Counted from the stretch's first letter, positions 18,101 through 25,251 are shown. The stretch: DNA of 37,619 nt from an uncultured Clostridia bacterium (GCA_947174885.1 CAMWKO010000028.1:1-37619), one strand, 5' to 3'. The notes: generated by a model not told the origin, from the letters alone. Translations and numbers: made by a program.

Positions 18101-18203
18101 AGGTGATGAAACAAATCTTATGTATTTTCTTGTATTGGAGTCAGTATCCGGCACATTGATGATGGTGGGGGGAATGCTTTATAGAAAGAAAAAAGAATAT
18201 TGA
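15153..18203 (+). CDS. Large sortase-anchored surface protein with Fn3-like domain
   Basis: This 1016-residue protein has a signal peptide (basic start, hydrophobic LLLVLTILCSMF, cleavage near VLATA-AD). A long Tyr/Asp-rich region without recognised domains runs to about 750. A fibronectin-III-like module lies at about 765-860 (LTWSEPEDNGAEIIGYQI ... VYIRAVNVIGVGDY). A beta-sandwich-like segment with GRLTVDKD follows, then a short wall-spanning repeat of EPDTTPEPNTTP type. The end is NPPKTGDE (from about 979), a hydrophobic helix and RKKKEY: a sortase sorting signal with NPPKTG in place of LPxTG, a form common in Lachnospiraceae. It should be covalently attached to peptidoglycan; no sortase gene is in the window. 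AAAGGAG precedes ATG 15153. The ligand is unknown. The adjacent glycosyltransferases could modify it (inference). Confidence 0.85.
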   Translation: MKKKNSICEDIRRSLSLLLVLTILCSMFTPVLATAADESRDFYVYDMNKSIGIYYYDTPYSSSIPSIGFSTKYFQIGNINGFDMEDRTNLQMNGDVFLLDENGQEKKIFSYVYDKMYGTSSFYSNDINVVMLLPVFYDNDGNKLAFNDWQNVVFSDTGSRPIQNSHPDEHGIWGLHPDFKNYMIDKLGEENVSAETVYSFLLSENMNGKLYIRLTLTDGNGKTGTEILSGYNMTDLYMDTYSGQIGLVLGYSRIEDMTDYHEENTYDYLKMYKGNLYIDADKIGDLRGSIALPNYNNTNLREMNSIYIDNNRVWYDGLKNITITESYNINSGIFPDGAITTMDDAIYHFLFLCNSETETQDEEGFLKLLKSLGYEKKDYGSDELFDNAKYTWISAVKNGFLKYDMEYEFLSLDKQYVYAKEGTDISLTYYIIGDLSDTEEDFWNSYYYNAHSLSLPSISLNISNSGVELKEKLNKYKEYLEAMEDFIYYSGFSSILDEDLYSGEFENTDKSKSYTLDDVITILDEIIDLLNNDVTDLSGLSGELKDLIGFRATFDDYIFENDSFSFYNKPDVLMDIASELGIKTGIKGYYIKEQVLDEISEIMSYLRENDGLIDSFGEELISKVMISKKHSELNIEESSHTMSELPVVVDSDEIRIPLQLLNQNLGKDNIISNYYYAAANKNIWIWSVKSYMQSEGTMLYKGEQKLWGYQKFQIIPGYTLSNEFLWHVIPYSSIDALYYNELTNMKFAKKPGMVMTENEEYSTKNAVTLTWSEPEDNGAEIIGYQIAVVPKGQKVTEADFLDLSELEYKDLGDNYVIPYTTSYCSYSILTGYTSKDVYIRAVNVIGVGDYKKITVNNELELRIIGPDEVHTGDSNVDYNTVDFENNNVEPNVTYSLKDNPDKVSIDADGRLTVDKDCKLDSVIIISTGKSGTEYEGRSAYKEVRIIKPEPEKTTEPDATPEPDTTPEPNTTPEPDMTVNPPKTGDETNLMYFLVLESVSGTLMMVGGMLYRKKKEY

Positions 18204-18244
18204 AATCTATTTTGATATCCGATAAAAGATAGATAAAGATAAAT

Positions 18245-18290
18245 TGCCACAGAAAATAGCTTATTTTCGATATTTTCTGTGGCAGTGTTT
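18245..18290 (+). terminator. Terminator after the wall protein
   Basis: A perfect 14-bp stem, TGCCACAGAAAATA (18245-18258) with its complement at 18271-18284, is followed by GTGTTT. The U-tract is weak. Confidence 0.7.
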
Positions 18291-18348
18291 ATAATAAATG
18301 AAAATTCCATCCGAATTTAAATTATATATGCTTTTAGGAGAAAAATAA

Positions 18349-19314
18349 ATGAAAAAAATCACACTGATTATTCCGTGTTATAATGAAGAAGAAATGATTC
18401 ATCTATTGTATAAGGAACTTTGTGCAGTAGCAAAGAAACTGGAAATCAGAGAAAATGTGCAGTATGAAACAGAGCTGCTTTTTATCGATGACGGTTCTAA
18501 GGACAGGACGCTGAAATTTATAAAAGAGCTTGCAATGGATGATGACAGGGTAGAATATATTTCTTTTTCAAGAAATTTTGGCAAGGAAGCAGCAATGTAT
18601 GCAGGATTCTGTAATGCAACGGGTGATTATGTAGCTGTATTGGATGCAGATATGCAAGACCCGCCATCGCTACTGCCTGAAATGGTAAATATTTTGGAAG
18701 GCGGCGATTATGACAGTGTGGCTGCCAGAAGAGTACATAAAGAAGGAAGGCACGTTATACACTCCTGTTTTGCAAAAATGTTTTACAAAATTATAAATAA
18801 GTCGTTACCGGAAGATATTATGGAGGGTGCAAGGGACTTTAGGCTTATGAAGCGTGAAATAGTGCAGGTAATTATAGAAATGAAGGAAAGTAACAGATTT
18901 TCCAAAGGGATTTTTGAATGGATTGGATTTCGGAACTGCTGGTATGAATACGAGAGTGTAGAGCGTGCCGCAGGTACAACAAAGTGGAATTTCAGGTCAT
19001 TGTTTAGGTATTCGCTGGACGGAATTTTTAATTTTTCTTCTGCACCACTGAATCTGATTTTTGGTATGGGAATTATTTTTGTGATAAATTCGATTGTCCT
19101 TATTGCGGCTATAATCATAATTAATCTTACAGGATCAGTTTCTCTATATGAGTTTGGTCTGTTAATAGGTATTATTATATTATTTAACGGATTACAGCTA
19201 TTGTGCCTTGGTATTATAGGACATTATATTTCAAAGATTTATCAGGAATCCAAGCACAGACCTCATTATGTTGCCAGAGAGACCAGTGATGAGAACATGA
19301 AAAAAATATTTTAA
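18349..19314 (+). CDS. GT2 glycosyltransferase, polyprenyl-phosphate sugar synthase (GtrB/DPM1-like)
   Basis: The 321-residue enzyme has the GT-A fold signature LIIPCYNEEE at the N-terminus, then FIDDGSKDRT, FSRNFGKEAAMYAG and the metal-binding LDADMQDPP (99-106). Two C-terminal membrane helices (about 236-258 and 268-295) follow, then a short basic tail. This is the layout of GtrB/YfdH-type enzymes that transfer a sugar from a nucleotide to undecaprenyl phosphate on the cytoplasmic face. A ribosome binding site, TTAGGAG, lies about 10 bases upstream of the ATG. The next gene encodes a multi-spanning GT39-like protein, the expected acceptor-side partner that uses the lipid-linked sugar outside. 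The sugar is unknown. Confidence 0.88.
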   Translation: MKKITLIIPCYNEEEMIHLLYKELCAVAKKLEIRENVQYETELLFIDDGSKDRTLKFIKELAMDDDRVEYISFSRNFGKEAAMYAGFCNATGDYVAVLDADMQDPPSLLPEMVNILEGGDYDSVAARRVHKEGRHVIHSCFAKMFYKIINKSLPEDIMEGARDFRLMKREIVQVIIEMKESNRFSKGIFEWIGFRNCWYEYESVERAAGTTKWNFRSLFRYSLDGIFNFSSAPLNLIFGMGIIFVINSIVLIAAIIIINLTGSVSLYEFGLLIGIIILFNGLQLLCLGIIGHYISKIYQESKHRPHYVARETSDENMKKIF

Positions 19315-19346
19315 CTATTTGATTTGTTAAAAAAGAAGGAGTGATA

Positions 19347-20906
19347 TTGTATATTATGATTCAAAAATCTATTGAAAAAGGAAGGTTAGGGATCAGTAAA
19401 TATCTGAAGAATAATAAAGTTATATTAATATTTCTCCTGTGTCTTCTCTTATCGCGTATTCATCATATTCTTTTCCAGCTTCATGGAGTTAATTTTGATG
19501 AAGCTGCAATCGATTACAACATTTTTTGTATTTCCAATTATGGTGTAGACAGATATAATAATCCATTTCCGGTGTATTTTGCAAATTATACAAGTGGACA
19601 AAGTGCATTGTATATATATCTTGGTGCGTTTCTGACAAAGATAATAGGATTTAGTGTGGGAAAATGCAGATTAATTAAGCTTGCAGGTGAAATTATTACA
19701 TTTATTTATGGGGGAAAGGTTATACGAAAATTCTTTTCAAAAAGGACAGAGATGATATTTTATTTTTTGTACATAATATGTCCTTATTTCTTTATGATGG
19801 GAGATATTTCTTTTGATTGTGATCTGATTATACCTGTTTTTGTACTTTGTATGTATTTTTCGGAAAAGTGTTTGGAAACAGAAAAGACAAGCTGTTATAT
19901 TGGGCTCGGAGTATGTATCGGATTACTTGGGTATTCCTATATTATAGGAGTGCTTATAGCACCGTTGTTTCTGCTGTATCAGTTTATAGTGAATCGTAAA
20001 AAAAATTTGTATAAGACAGCAATAGTTGCAGCAGTTATGGATTTGCCACTTGCCTTATATGTTCTTACACTGTTTAATATAATTCCTGAAATCAAGAGCA
20101 GTTATATTACGATTGCAGGAGTATCGAGCAGTCGTATTAGCGATTTGGGATTTTCAACTAATAATTTGTATAATTTAAAGTATATGCTGGTTACTGACCC
20201 CGGCTATGATTTTTCAGGGAGTATGAATTTTGGAACCGTGTATCAGCTTTCGTGGGTGTTTATACTGGCAGGTGTGGTTGTATTTTTTATTAATAAAAAG
20301 AAAAATTTAAGATTTATTGGATTGCTTGCCTGTGCATTTTGTCCTCTTCTTTTCATAAGGAATGCCACCACTTATAATTATACGATTTTATACTTTTTCC
20401 TGCTTGCATTTACTGCAATAGGAATAGAGATATTATTTCATCATCACAAAACTATAGGTTTGATTACTTTGGCAGGATATATTATTATGTTCGCTTTCTT
20501 TTGTCGGGAATATTTTGTGGCAAAACCATATATATATTCTGATGATGCGGTTATTGAAGCAGTACAGGGGGTATCCACAGAGGAAAAGGTAATGCTTGAT
20601 ACAACAGGAGTGGTACAGCCGGAATGTTATATAGGCATTGCTTTGAAGGTACATCCAAAAGATATATGTTATAATGAAAGGGGTTACGGGCTTTCCGTTG
20701 GAAATATTATTTTTAATGATTATATGAATTACATGGAATATGACACGGCTTTAATTCGTACAGAATTTTTTTATATATATCAACAGACTGAATATTCAGG
20801 GCTGTCAGATTCGTATGCGAGAAAAATTGCTTCGGAGTATATGGAGAACGGTTATGAGAGAAAACAGATATATGGGTATTATGTTTTTCAAAATATACAG
20901 AATTAA
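19347..20906 (+). CDS. Multi-spanning membrane glycosyltransferase, GT39/PMT-like
   Basis: This protein of about 519 residues has roughly ten or more hydrophobic helices. An early extracytoplasmic loop carries GVNFDEAAIDYN, and this acidic DE motif is the catalytic hallmark of GT-C enzymes using polyprenyl-phosphate sugars. The C-terminal soluble part is about 100 residues. It lies 32 bases after the GT2 gene and probably forms one unit with it: one makes the lipid-linked sugar, the other transfers it to a wall polymer, lipid or protein. The start is uncertain. AAGGAG at 19336-19341 fits TTG 19347 (spacing 5) better than ATG 19356 (spacing 14) or GTG 19341, which overlaps the site. Confidence 0.75.
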   Translation: MYIMIQKSIEKGRLGISKYLKNNKVILIFLLCLLLSRIHHILFQLHGVNFDEAAIDYNIFCISNYGVDRYNNPFPVYFANYTSGQSALYIYLGAFLTKIIGFSVGKCRLIKLAGEIITFIYGGKVIRKFFSKRTEMIFYFLYIICPYFFMMGDISFDCDLIIPVFVLCMYFSEKCLETEKTSCYIGLGVCIGLLGYSYIIGVLIAPLFLLYQFIVNRKKNLYKTAIVAAVMDLPLALYVLTLFNIIPEIKSSYITIAGVSSSRISDLGFSTNNLYNLKYMLVTDPGYDFSGSMNFGTVYQLSWVFILAGVVVFFINKKKNLRFIGLLACAFCPLLFIRNATTYNYTILYFFLLAFTAIGIEILFHHHKTIGLITLAGYIIMFAFFCREYFVAKPYIYSDDAVIEAVQGVSTEEKVMLDTTGVVQPECYIGIALKVHPKDICYNERGYGLSVGNIIFNDYMNYMEYDTALIRTEFFYIYQQTEYSGLSDSYARKIASEYMENGYERKQIYGYYVFQNIQN

Positions 20907-21000
20907 GTATGTTATATATCAGCACAGCAGTGAGTTTTATATTCATGAATAATGTTATTATTACTATATAGTAACATATAAGTTTGTAGCTGATTTATTA

Positions 21001-21116
21001 CCGCAAGCAACAAGCCAAAGTCAAGCCTGATTGACCACGGCGGCTGCTGTGAGGAGAAAATACCACATGGCTTGGTTACACTACAAGCCTGACGCCTCAT
21101 AGCTTGCTGCGGGAGG
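21001..21116. ncRNA. GC-rich structured segment, candidate non-coding RNA or repeat
   Basis: This stretch of about 115 bases is around half G+C in an AT-rich setting. It can fold as a branched structure. The closing arms are CCGC...AAGC (21001-21008) and GCTT...GCGG (21102-21112). A hairpin pairs GTCAA (21020-21024) with TTGAC (21031-21035). A long arm pairs TGAGG (21050-21054) with CCTCA (21095-21099) and contains GGCTTG/CAAGCC (21069-21089). A 62-codon minus-strand frame crosses it but has no ribosome binding site. Strand and function are unknown. The rest of 20907-21146 shows nothing clear. Confidence 0.4.
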
Positions 21117-21146
21117 ATTTGACTATCATAATTGATTGCTCTATTA

Positions 21147-21326
21147 GAGTTTCCGTATTTTTTATTTTTAGCTTCAAAAAGCTTACATCATCATAATGAT
21201 GTAAGCATCTTGCACAAAAAGTTACAGATGAAAGTTCACTTTCATCTGCAATTTTTTGTGCAAGATGTCTATGTTGACTTTGGCAACAAGACTTTTTGAA
21301 GCTAAAAATAAAAAATACGGAAACTC
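21147..21326. repeat. Full-length MITE-like element with perfect 35-bp inverted ends and 10-bp direct repeats
   Basis: This is the best-preserved copy. The ends 21147-21181 (GAGTTTCCGTATTTTTTATT...) and 21292-21326 are perfect reverse complements over 35 bp. Inside are three further palindromes: around GCTTACATCAT (21181-21206), around ATCTTGCACAAAAA with core AAAGTTCACTTT (21207-21266), and GTCTATGTTG/GCAACAAGAC (21267-21292). It is flanked by perfect direct repeats ATTGCTCTAT at 21135-21144 and 21331-21340. No coding capacity. Confidence 0.9.
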
Positions 21327-21421
21327 AAGAATTGCTCTATAAATAATAGAAAAATTATTAGTATACTTCTTATACTTTGGTAAATAATATGTATATAAAA
21401 ATTTTATAAGAGGTATGAATT

Positions 21422-21880
21422 ATGATTTTAACAGAAAAAGAAACTAATGCAATCAATGAACTTAAAACTCAGGAACAGGTTTGTATGGAAAAATACAAAA
21501 AGTATTCCAAAGAAGCAAAGGATCCTGAACTTAAGAACCTTTTCACAAATTTGGCAAAGGATGAAGAAAAGCATTACAACTCCTTAAATCAGGTGCTTTC
21601 AGGATGTGTACCTTCTTGCGACTGTAATGATAGTCAGGGAAAGAATTACTCGCCTAAAATGACTTATGACGCAATGACAAATTCAGAGGATAAAAAGTAT
21701 GATTGTTATCTTGCTACAGATTGTATAGGTACTGAAAAACTTGTATCATCTGAATATAATACAAATGTATTTACGTTTGGAAATTCTGAAATCAGAAAGC
21801 TGTTAGCAGATATCCAGGTAGAGGAACAGAATCATGCAGAAATGATTTACAAATATAAAACCGTTAATAATATGAAATAG
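21422..21880 (+). CDS. Ferritin-like protein, spore-coat CotF-like
   Basis: This 152-residue, largely helical protein has two helix pairs: KYSKEAKDPELKNLF with AKDEEKHYNSL in the first half, and IRKLLADIQVEEQNHAEMI in the second. The DEEKHY and EEQNHAEM pattern is the helical Glu/His pattern of ferritin-like folds. CotF/YdgU-type spore coat proteins of Firmicutes look like this. Four Cys (SGCVPSCDC and further on) are additional. A metal site is plausible but not certain. AGAGG upstream of ATG 21422 is a modest ribosome binding site. The gene stands alone between a mobile element and a terminator. Confidence 0.65.
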   Translation: MILTEKETNAINELKTQEQVCMEKYKKYSKEAKDPELKNLFTNLAKDEEKHYNSLNQVLSGCVPSCDCNDSQGKNYSPKMTYDAMTNSEDKKYDCYLATDCIGTEKLVSSEYNTNVFTFGNSEIRKLLADIQVEEQNHAEMIYKYKTVNNMK

Positions 21881-21933
21881 CACAGAGTTGTAAAACAACT
21901 CTATACACGAGGCTGTAAAGATAGGAAAAAACT

Positions 21934-21972
21934 AAAATAGCACAGAGTTGTAAAAAACTCTGTGCTATTTTC
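21934..21972. terminator. Long hairpin terminator, bidirectional
   Basis: A perfect 16-bp stem (AAAATAGCACAGAGTT, 21934-21949, with 21956-21971) lies between the ferritin-like gene and the convergent antiporter gene. A-rich and T-rich ends allow termination on either strand. A shorter relative (TAGCACAGAGTTGT/ACAACTCT) starts at 21879. From 21973 to 22173 I see nothing else. Confidence 0.8.
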
Positions 21973-22173
21973 CAAAGAGTAGAAGAAAGCTTTAATTTGA
22001 AATTGTGTATTCCTGTTTGATGTGAAAAATATTCTCTGAATTTTGTATTGAAAGAAAAAACACATTCAATTAAAGAACATTACGGTCTTATTCCAAAATC
22101 ACCTCTTTAAAACTTTTGGGTTATCAATCTGATAAACCGGAATTTGTAGAAATGCTATAGAATCTTTTGTCAG

Positions 22174-23349
22174 TTACTTATCCAATAATCGCTTATATAA
22201 ATTATCTACACACACTGCACCAAACGGAGCTGTAATCAAAATTGATAACACCGCAACTGTTACAACTATATTTCCACAATCTAATCCCATTGACAATGGT
22301 ATTGCACCAATAGCCGCTTGGACTGTTGCTTTTGGAGTGTAAGCTACCATGCAGAAGAGTCTTTCTTTTTTTGATAAATCTGTCTTTACTAACGATAACG
22401 CCACACCACTCATTCTAAATATTAATGCTCCAATAATAAGCAATACAGCAAATATACCTGCTGATTTAGCATATTTCAGATTAACAGTTGTACCAACTAA
22501 CACAAATAGAAATATTTCTGCCCCAATCCACAGTTTATTATATTTTGCAGATAATCGTGAAGCTAAGACATCATGTTTTTGTTTCAACATAATACCAATA
22601 CTCATAATAGCAAGTAAACCGGAAATCGGGATACTTCCTTCTAATCTATTTTGCACTTCCAAAAGCAAAAAAGAAATACTAAGTATTATCAGCATTTTCA
22701 CCGAATCTCTCATATGATTCTTCTTGAAGAATAAAACCAATAATATTCCTACACCACTTCCGAGAATTATACCCAAAACAATAGATATTGGAATCTGGAT
22801 AAAACTTGATATAGACATTTTACCCGTAGATGCTAACACAGTGAATGATGTAAATACTACGATAACAAACACATCATCTACAGAAGCACCTGCCAGAATC
22901 AGTTGTGGAATACTTTTATTTTTTCCATACCCTTCATCAATCAATCGAATCATTCTTGGTACAACAACAGCAGGAGACACAGCAGCAATTACACTCCCCA
23001 TAATAGCCGCTTCTAACACAGATACTTTAAGCAAAATTGGTGCTAAAACAACCGTCCCTAATATTTCTATACACGCAGGAAGAAAACACATAAAAACTGC
23101 TGGTCTGCCAACTTTTTTTAAATCTGTAATGTCAAGGGACAGCCCGGCTCTTGTAAGGATTATTACCAAAGCAATCTGCCTCAAATCTCCAGAAATCATA
23201 AGTATTGATTCATCAATTAAATTCAATGCATACGGGCTGAGAATAATCCCTACAATAATCATTCCGAGTAAACTTGGCAATCTGCATTTTGAAAAAATCC
23301 AACCCACTAATAATCCTAATAATAAAATCATTGCAATACTAGTTAACAT
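22174..23349 (-). CDS. Cation/proton antiporter, CPA family (Nha/Kef type)
   Basis: The 391-residue membrane protein has about 11-13 hydrophobic helices. The core ASVDDVFVIVVFTS contains the paired Asp residues that carry cation and proton in CPA antiporters. AAVSPAVVVPRMI and YTPKATVQAAIGAIPL are also typical of the Na+/H+ exchanger domain. There is no C-terminal nucleotide-binding RCK domain, unlike full Kef/KtrA-linked proteins. It exchanges Na+ (or Li+/K+) for protons across the membrane. AGGAGG lies 5 bases before the ATG. A long structured leader with a terminator precedes it, so expression is probably controlled by attenuation. Ion specificity is not readable from sequence. Confidence 0.88.
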   Translation of the reverse strand: MLTSIAMILLLGLLVGWIFSKCRLPSLLGMIIVGIILSPYALNLIDESILMISGDLRQIALVIILTRAGLSLDITDLKKVGRPAVFMCFLPACIEILGTVVLAPILLKVSVLEAAIMGSVIAAVSPAVVVPRMIRLIDEGYGKNKSIPQLILAGASVDDVFVIVVFTSFTVLASTGKMSISSFIQIPISIVLGIILGSGVGILLVLFFKKNHMRDSVKMLIILSISFLLLEVQNRLEGSIPISGLLAIMSIGIMLKQKHDVLASRLSAKYNKLWIGAEIFLFVLVGTTVNLKYAKSAGIFAVLLIIGALIFRMSGVALSLVKTDLSKKERLFCMVAYTPKATVQAAIGAIPLSMGLDCGNIVVTVAVLSILITAPFGAVCVDNLYKRLLDK

Positions 23350-23361
23350 ATAAACCTCCTA

Positions 23362-23486
23362 AATCGCAGAAATAAAAAAGCTGACAATTCCTGCGTAATA
23401 ATTTCGCAGAAGTCATCAGCATTAAATGCGGTTTAGGGATTTATACCCATGGGAGAACCTCATTCCCAACGCAAATTATTATAACA
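23362..23486 (-). promoter_or_regulatory. Candidate riboswitch leader of the antiporter, with promoter and terminator
   Basis: On the minus strand a TGT-TATAAT extended -10 (23486-23478) is followed by a compact fold. GGGA/TCCC and GGG/TCCC hairpins stand side by side, and the first loop's GAGGTT can pair with AAACC just after the second, as a pseudoknot. GCGTT can close with AATGC. Then a 16-bp terminator stem (GCTGATGACTTCTGCG at 23420-23405 with 23395-23380) runs into TTTTTTATTT. An aptamer plus competing terminator ahead of an ion antiporter suggests an ion- or second-messenger-sensing riboswitch; Na+ or Li+ classes are known for such genes. I cannot assign the class. Confidence 0.55.
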
Positions 23487-23520
23487 CAAGTCAAAAAGAA
23501 ACACAATAACAAAAAAACAC

Positions 23521-23574
23521 TTGACAAATTCATATAAATTAAACTATAGTATTCCTATTAAAATAATAGGAATA
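23521..23574 (+). promoter_or_regulatory. Promoter and operator-like palindrome for the SGNH hydrolase
   Basis: TTGACA (23521-23526) and TATAGT (23545-23550) with an 18-base spacer form a promoter. Directly after the -10 box, ATTCCTATT and AATAGGAAT form a perfect 9-bp inverted repeat around AAAAT (23551-23573), covering the expected transcription start. This is a likely repressor site. Confidence 0.6.
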
Positions 23575-23583
23575 GGTGATAAT

Positions 23584-24231
23584 ATGAAACAGATATTATG
23601 TTTTGGTGATTCAAACACTTATGGACTGATACCTGCTGCAAATGACAGATATCCTTGGGGAATCAGATGGACAAGTATTTTAGATGAAAATATAAAGAAA
23701 TATAATTACAGAGTAGTAGAGGAGGGCTTATGCGGGAGAACAACAATATTTGATGACCCGTTAAGAGTAGGAAGAAACGGCAGTAAGCTTATTTCGGTAT
23801 TACTTGAAACTCACAGACCTGTAGATATTGTTGTGATAATGCTTGGGACAAACGATTGTAAGGCTGTATATGATGCAAATGCAAGAGTTATCGGTAAAGG
23901 TATTGAAAGGATACTGGATTATATTTATAATATTAATAAAGATTCAAAAGTGCTTGTAGTTTCTCCGATAAGGCTGGGTGATGGAGTATGGGAGGACGGA
24001 TTTGACCCTGAGTTTGACGAAAAATCAGTCGAAACCTCGAAGAAATTAGAGGAAGTGTACAGGGAAGTGGCGAAAAAAAGAAATACATATTTTTTAGCAG
24101 CATCAGATTATGCATCCCCAAGTGCTGAGGACAGAGAGCATATGGATGAAGCAGGGCATAAAGCTTTTGCAGAAGCTATTACAGAAAAAATAAAAGAAAT
24201 TATTAATGATATACAAGGCTTTCAGATATAA
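23584..24231 (+). CDS. SGNH/GDSL family hydrolase (arylesterase-like)
   Basis: This 215-residue esterase carries the four SGNH blocks: CFGDSNTYG (Ser10 nucleophile), GLCGRTT (Gly), MLGTNDC (Asn), and the C-terminal MDEAGHKAF with catalytic His, preceded by the Asp of the triad. It has no signal peptide, so it is cytosolic. The start is ATG 23584, after ATAGGTGAT; a reading from 23521 would begin at the -35 hexamer. It is followed 25 bases later by a LysR gene in the same direction, so the two may be co-transcribed. The natural ester substrate is unknown. Confidence 0.87.
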   Translation: MKQILCFGDSNTYGLIPAANDRYPWGIRWTSILDENIKKYNYRVVEEGLCGRTTIFDDPLRVGRNGSKLISVLLETHRPVDIVVIMLGTNDCKAVYDANARVIGKGIERILDYIYNINKDSKVLVVSPIRLGDGVWEDGFDPEFDEKSVETSKKLEEVYREVAKKRNTYFLAASDYASPSAEDREHMDEAGHKAFAEAITEKIKEIINDIQGFQI

Positions 24232-24256
24232 GAGTAAATAGAAAGGAAAATGGAAA

Positions 24257-25168
24257 ATGACACTTACACAGTTAAGATATGCAATTACAGTAGCAAATTC
24301 CAATTCTTTAAATGAGGCAGCAAGAGAATTGTTTATTTCCCAACCCAGTCTTTCAACAGCTATAAGGGAATTAGAGGAGGAGACAGGTACTCAGCTGTTC
24401 AGACGTACAAACAGAGGTATTACCGTTACGCCGGAGGGAGAAGAGTTTATAGGCTATGCCAGACAGGTAGTAGAGCAGTATGAGCTTATAGAGTATAAAT
24501 ACATAAAAAAAGAAACTACTAAAAAGAAATTTAGTGTGTCAATGCAGCACTACGCATTTGCGGTAAACGCATTTGTGGAAATGGTTAATCAGTTTGGTAT
24601 GGATGAATATGAATTTGCAGTACATGAAACAAAAACATATGAAGTAATTGAAGATGTGAAAAATTTTAAAAGTGAGATTGGTATTTTATTTATAAATGAT
24701 TTTAACTACAAGGTATTAAATAAGTTATTTAATGAATACGAGTTGGAATTTAATGAAATTTTAAAATGTGGTATCTATGTATATATGTGGAAAGGTCATC
24801 CTTTAGCTAAGAAAAAAGAAATTTCTCTTGAGGAACTTGATGAATATCCATGTCTTGCGTTTGAACAGGGGAATTATAATTCGTTTTACTTTGCGGAGGA
24901 AGTTTTAAGTACATATAACTATAAAAGAATTATCAGAGCAAATGACAGAGCGACCATGCTGAATCTGATGGTAGGTCTGAACGGTTATACCTTATGTTCA
25001 GGTATAATATGTGAAAACTTAAATGGTTCTGAATATGTAGCAGTAAAGTTAAAGTCAGATGAGATTATGTCAGTCGGATATCTTAAGCGAAAAGGTACGG
25101 CAGTAAGTCCGTTAGGCATTAAATATCTGGAGGAAATAAGTAAATTTAAGGATAAGGCACTCCTGTAA
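24257..25168 (+). CDS. LysR family transcriptional regulator
   Basis: The 303-residue regulator has the N-terminal winged helix-turn-helix MTLTQLRYAITVANSNSLNE, with SQPSLSTAIRELEEETGTQLFRR as recognition helix and wing. A linker helix and a two-lobed effector domain follow (about 90-295). It lies downstream of the SGNH gene and about 165 bases before the small ORF and cysK. LysR proteins often control sulfur genes, so regulation of the cysK side is possible but unproven. AAAGGAAAATGG precedes the start. A clear terminator follows. Confidence 0.92.
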   Translation: MTLTQLRYAITVANSNSLNEAARELFISQPSLSTAIRELEEETGTQLFRRTNRGITVTPEGEEFIGYARQVVEQYELIEYKYIKKETTKKKFSVSMQHYAFAVNAFVEMVNQFGMDEYEFAVHETKTYEVIEDVKNFKSEIGILFINDFNYKVLNKLFNEYELEFNEILKCGIYVYMWKGHPLAKKKEISLEELDEYPCLAFEQGNYNSFYFAEEVLSTYNYKRIIRANDRATMLNLMVGLNGYTLCSGIICENLNGSEYVAVKLKSDEIMSVGYLKRKGTAVSPLGIKYLEEISKFKDKALL

Positions 25169-25175
25169 GTGCAAG

Positions 25176-25216
25176 CTATTTGTTATAGGTAAAACCTATA
25201 GCAAATAGTATTTTTT
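25176..25216 (+). terminator. Terminator after the LysR gene
   Basis: CTATTTG...TATAGGT pairs with ACCTATA.CAAATAG (25176-25208, one mismatch in the middle) around a short A-rich loop, then TATTTTTT. Confidence 0.85.
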
Positions 25217-25221
25217 ACATA

Positions 25222-25251
25222 TTAACACAAAAAAGATAAGAATGATATAAT
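25222..25251 (+). promoter_or_regulatory. Promoter for the small ORF and cysK
   Basis: TTAACA (25222-25227) and TATAAT (25246-25251) with an 18-base spacer. The following leader contains an ATGTAG/CTACAT hairpin (25255-25277) and an AATTAT/AATTAT-type CCGTTTCGG hairpin near 25287-25309. Confidence 0.6.

Noticed and set aside
16026-18154. Minus-strand frames inside the surface-protein gene
   Set aside because: The plus-strand gene has signal peptide, Fn3-like module and sorting signal; the reverse frames have no ribosome binding sites, and the Ser/Val/Gly repeats mirror the EPDTTP repeat.
20912-21100. Minus-strand 62-codon frame crossing the GC-rich segment
   Set aside because: No ribosome binding site and no domain; the stem structure of the segment explains its composition better. 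It might still be a fragment of a coding repeat.
22349-23353. Long plus-strand open frames (122 and 209 codons) opposite the antiporter gene
   Set aside because: They lie antisense to a clear membrane transporter with family motifs, have no ribosome binding site, and show Ile/Thr/Asn-rich composition typical of the reverse strand of a hydrophobic gene.
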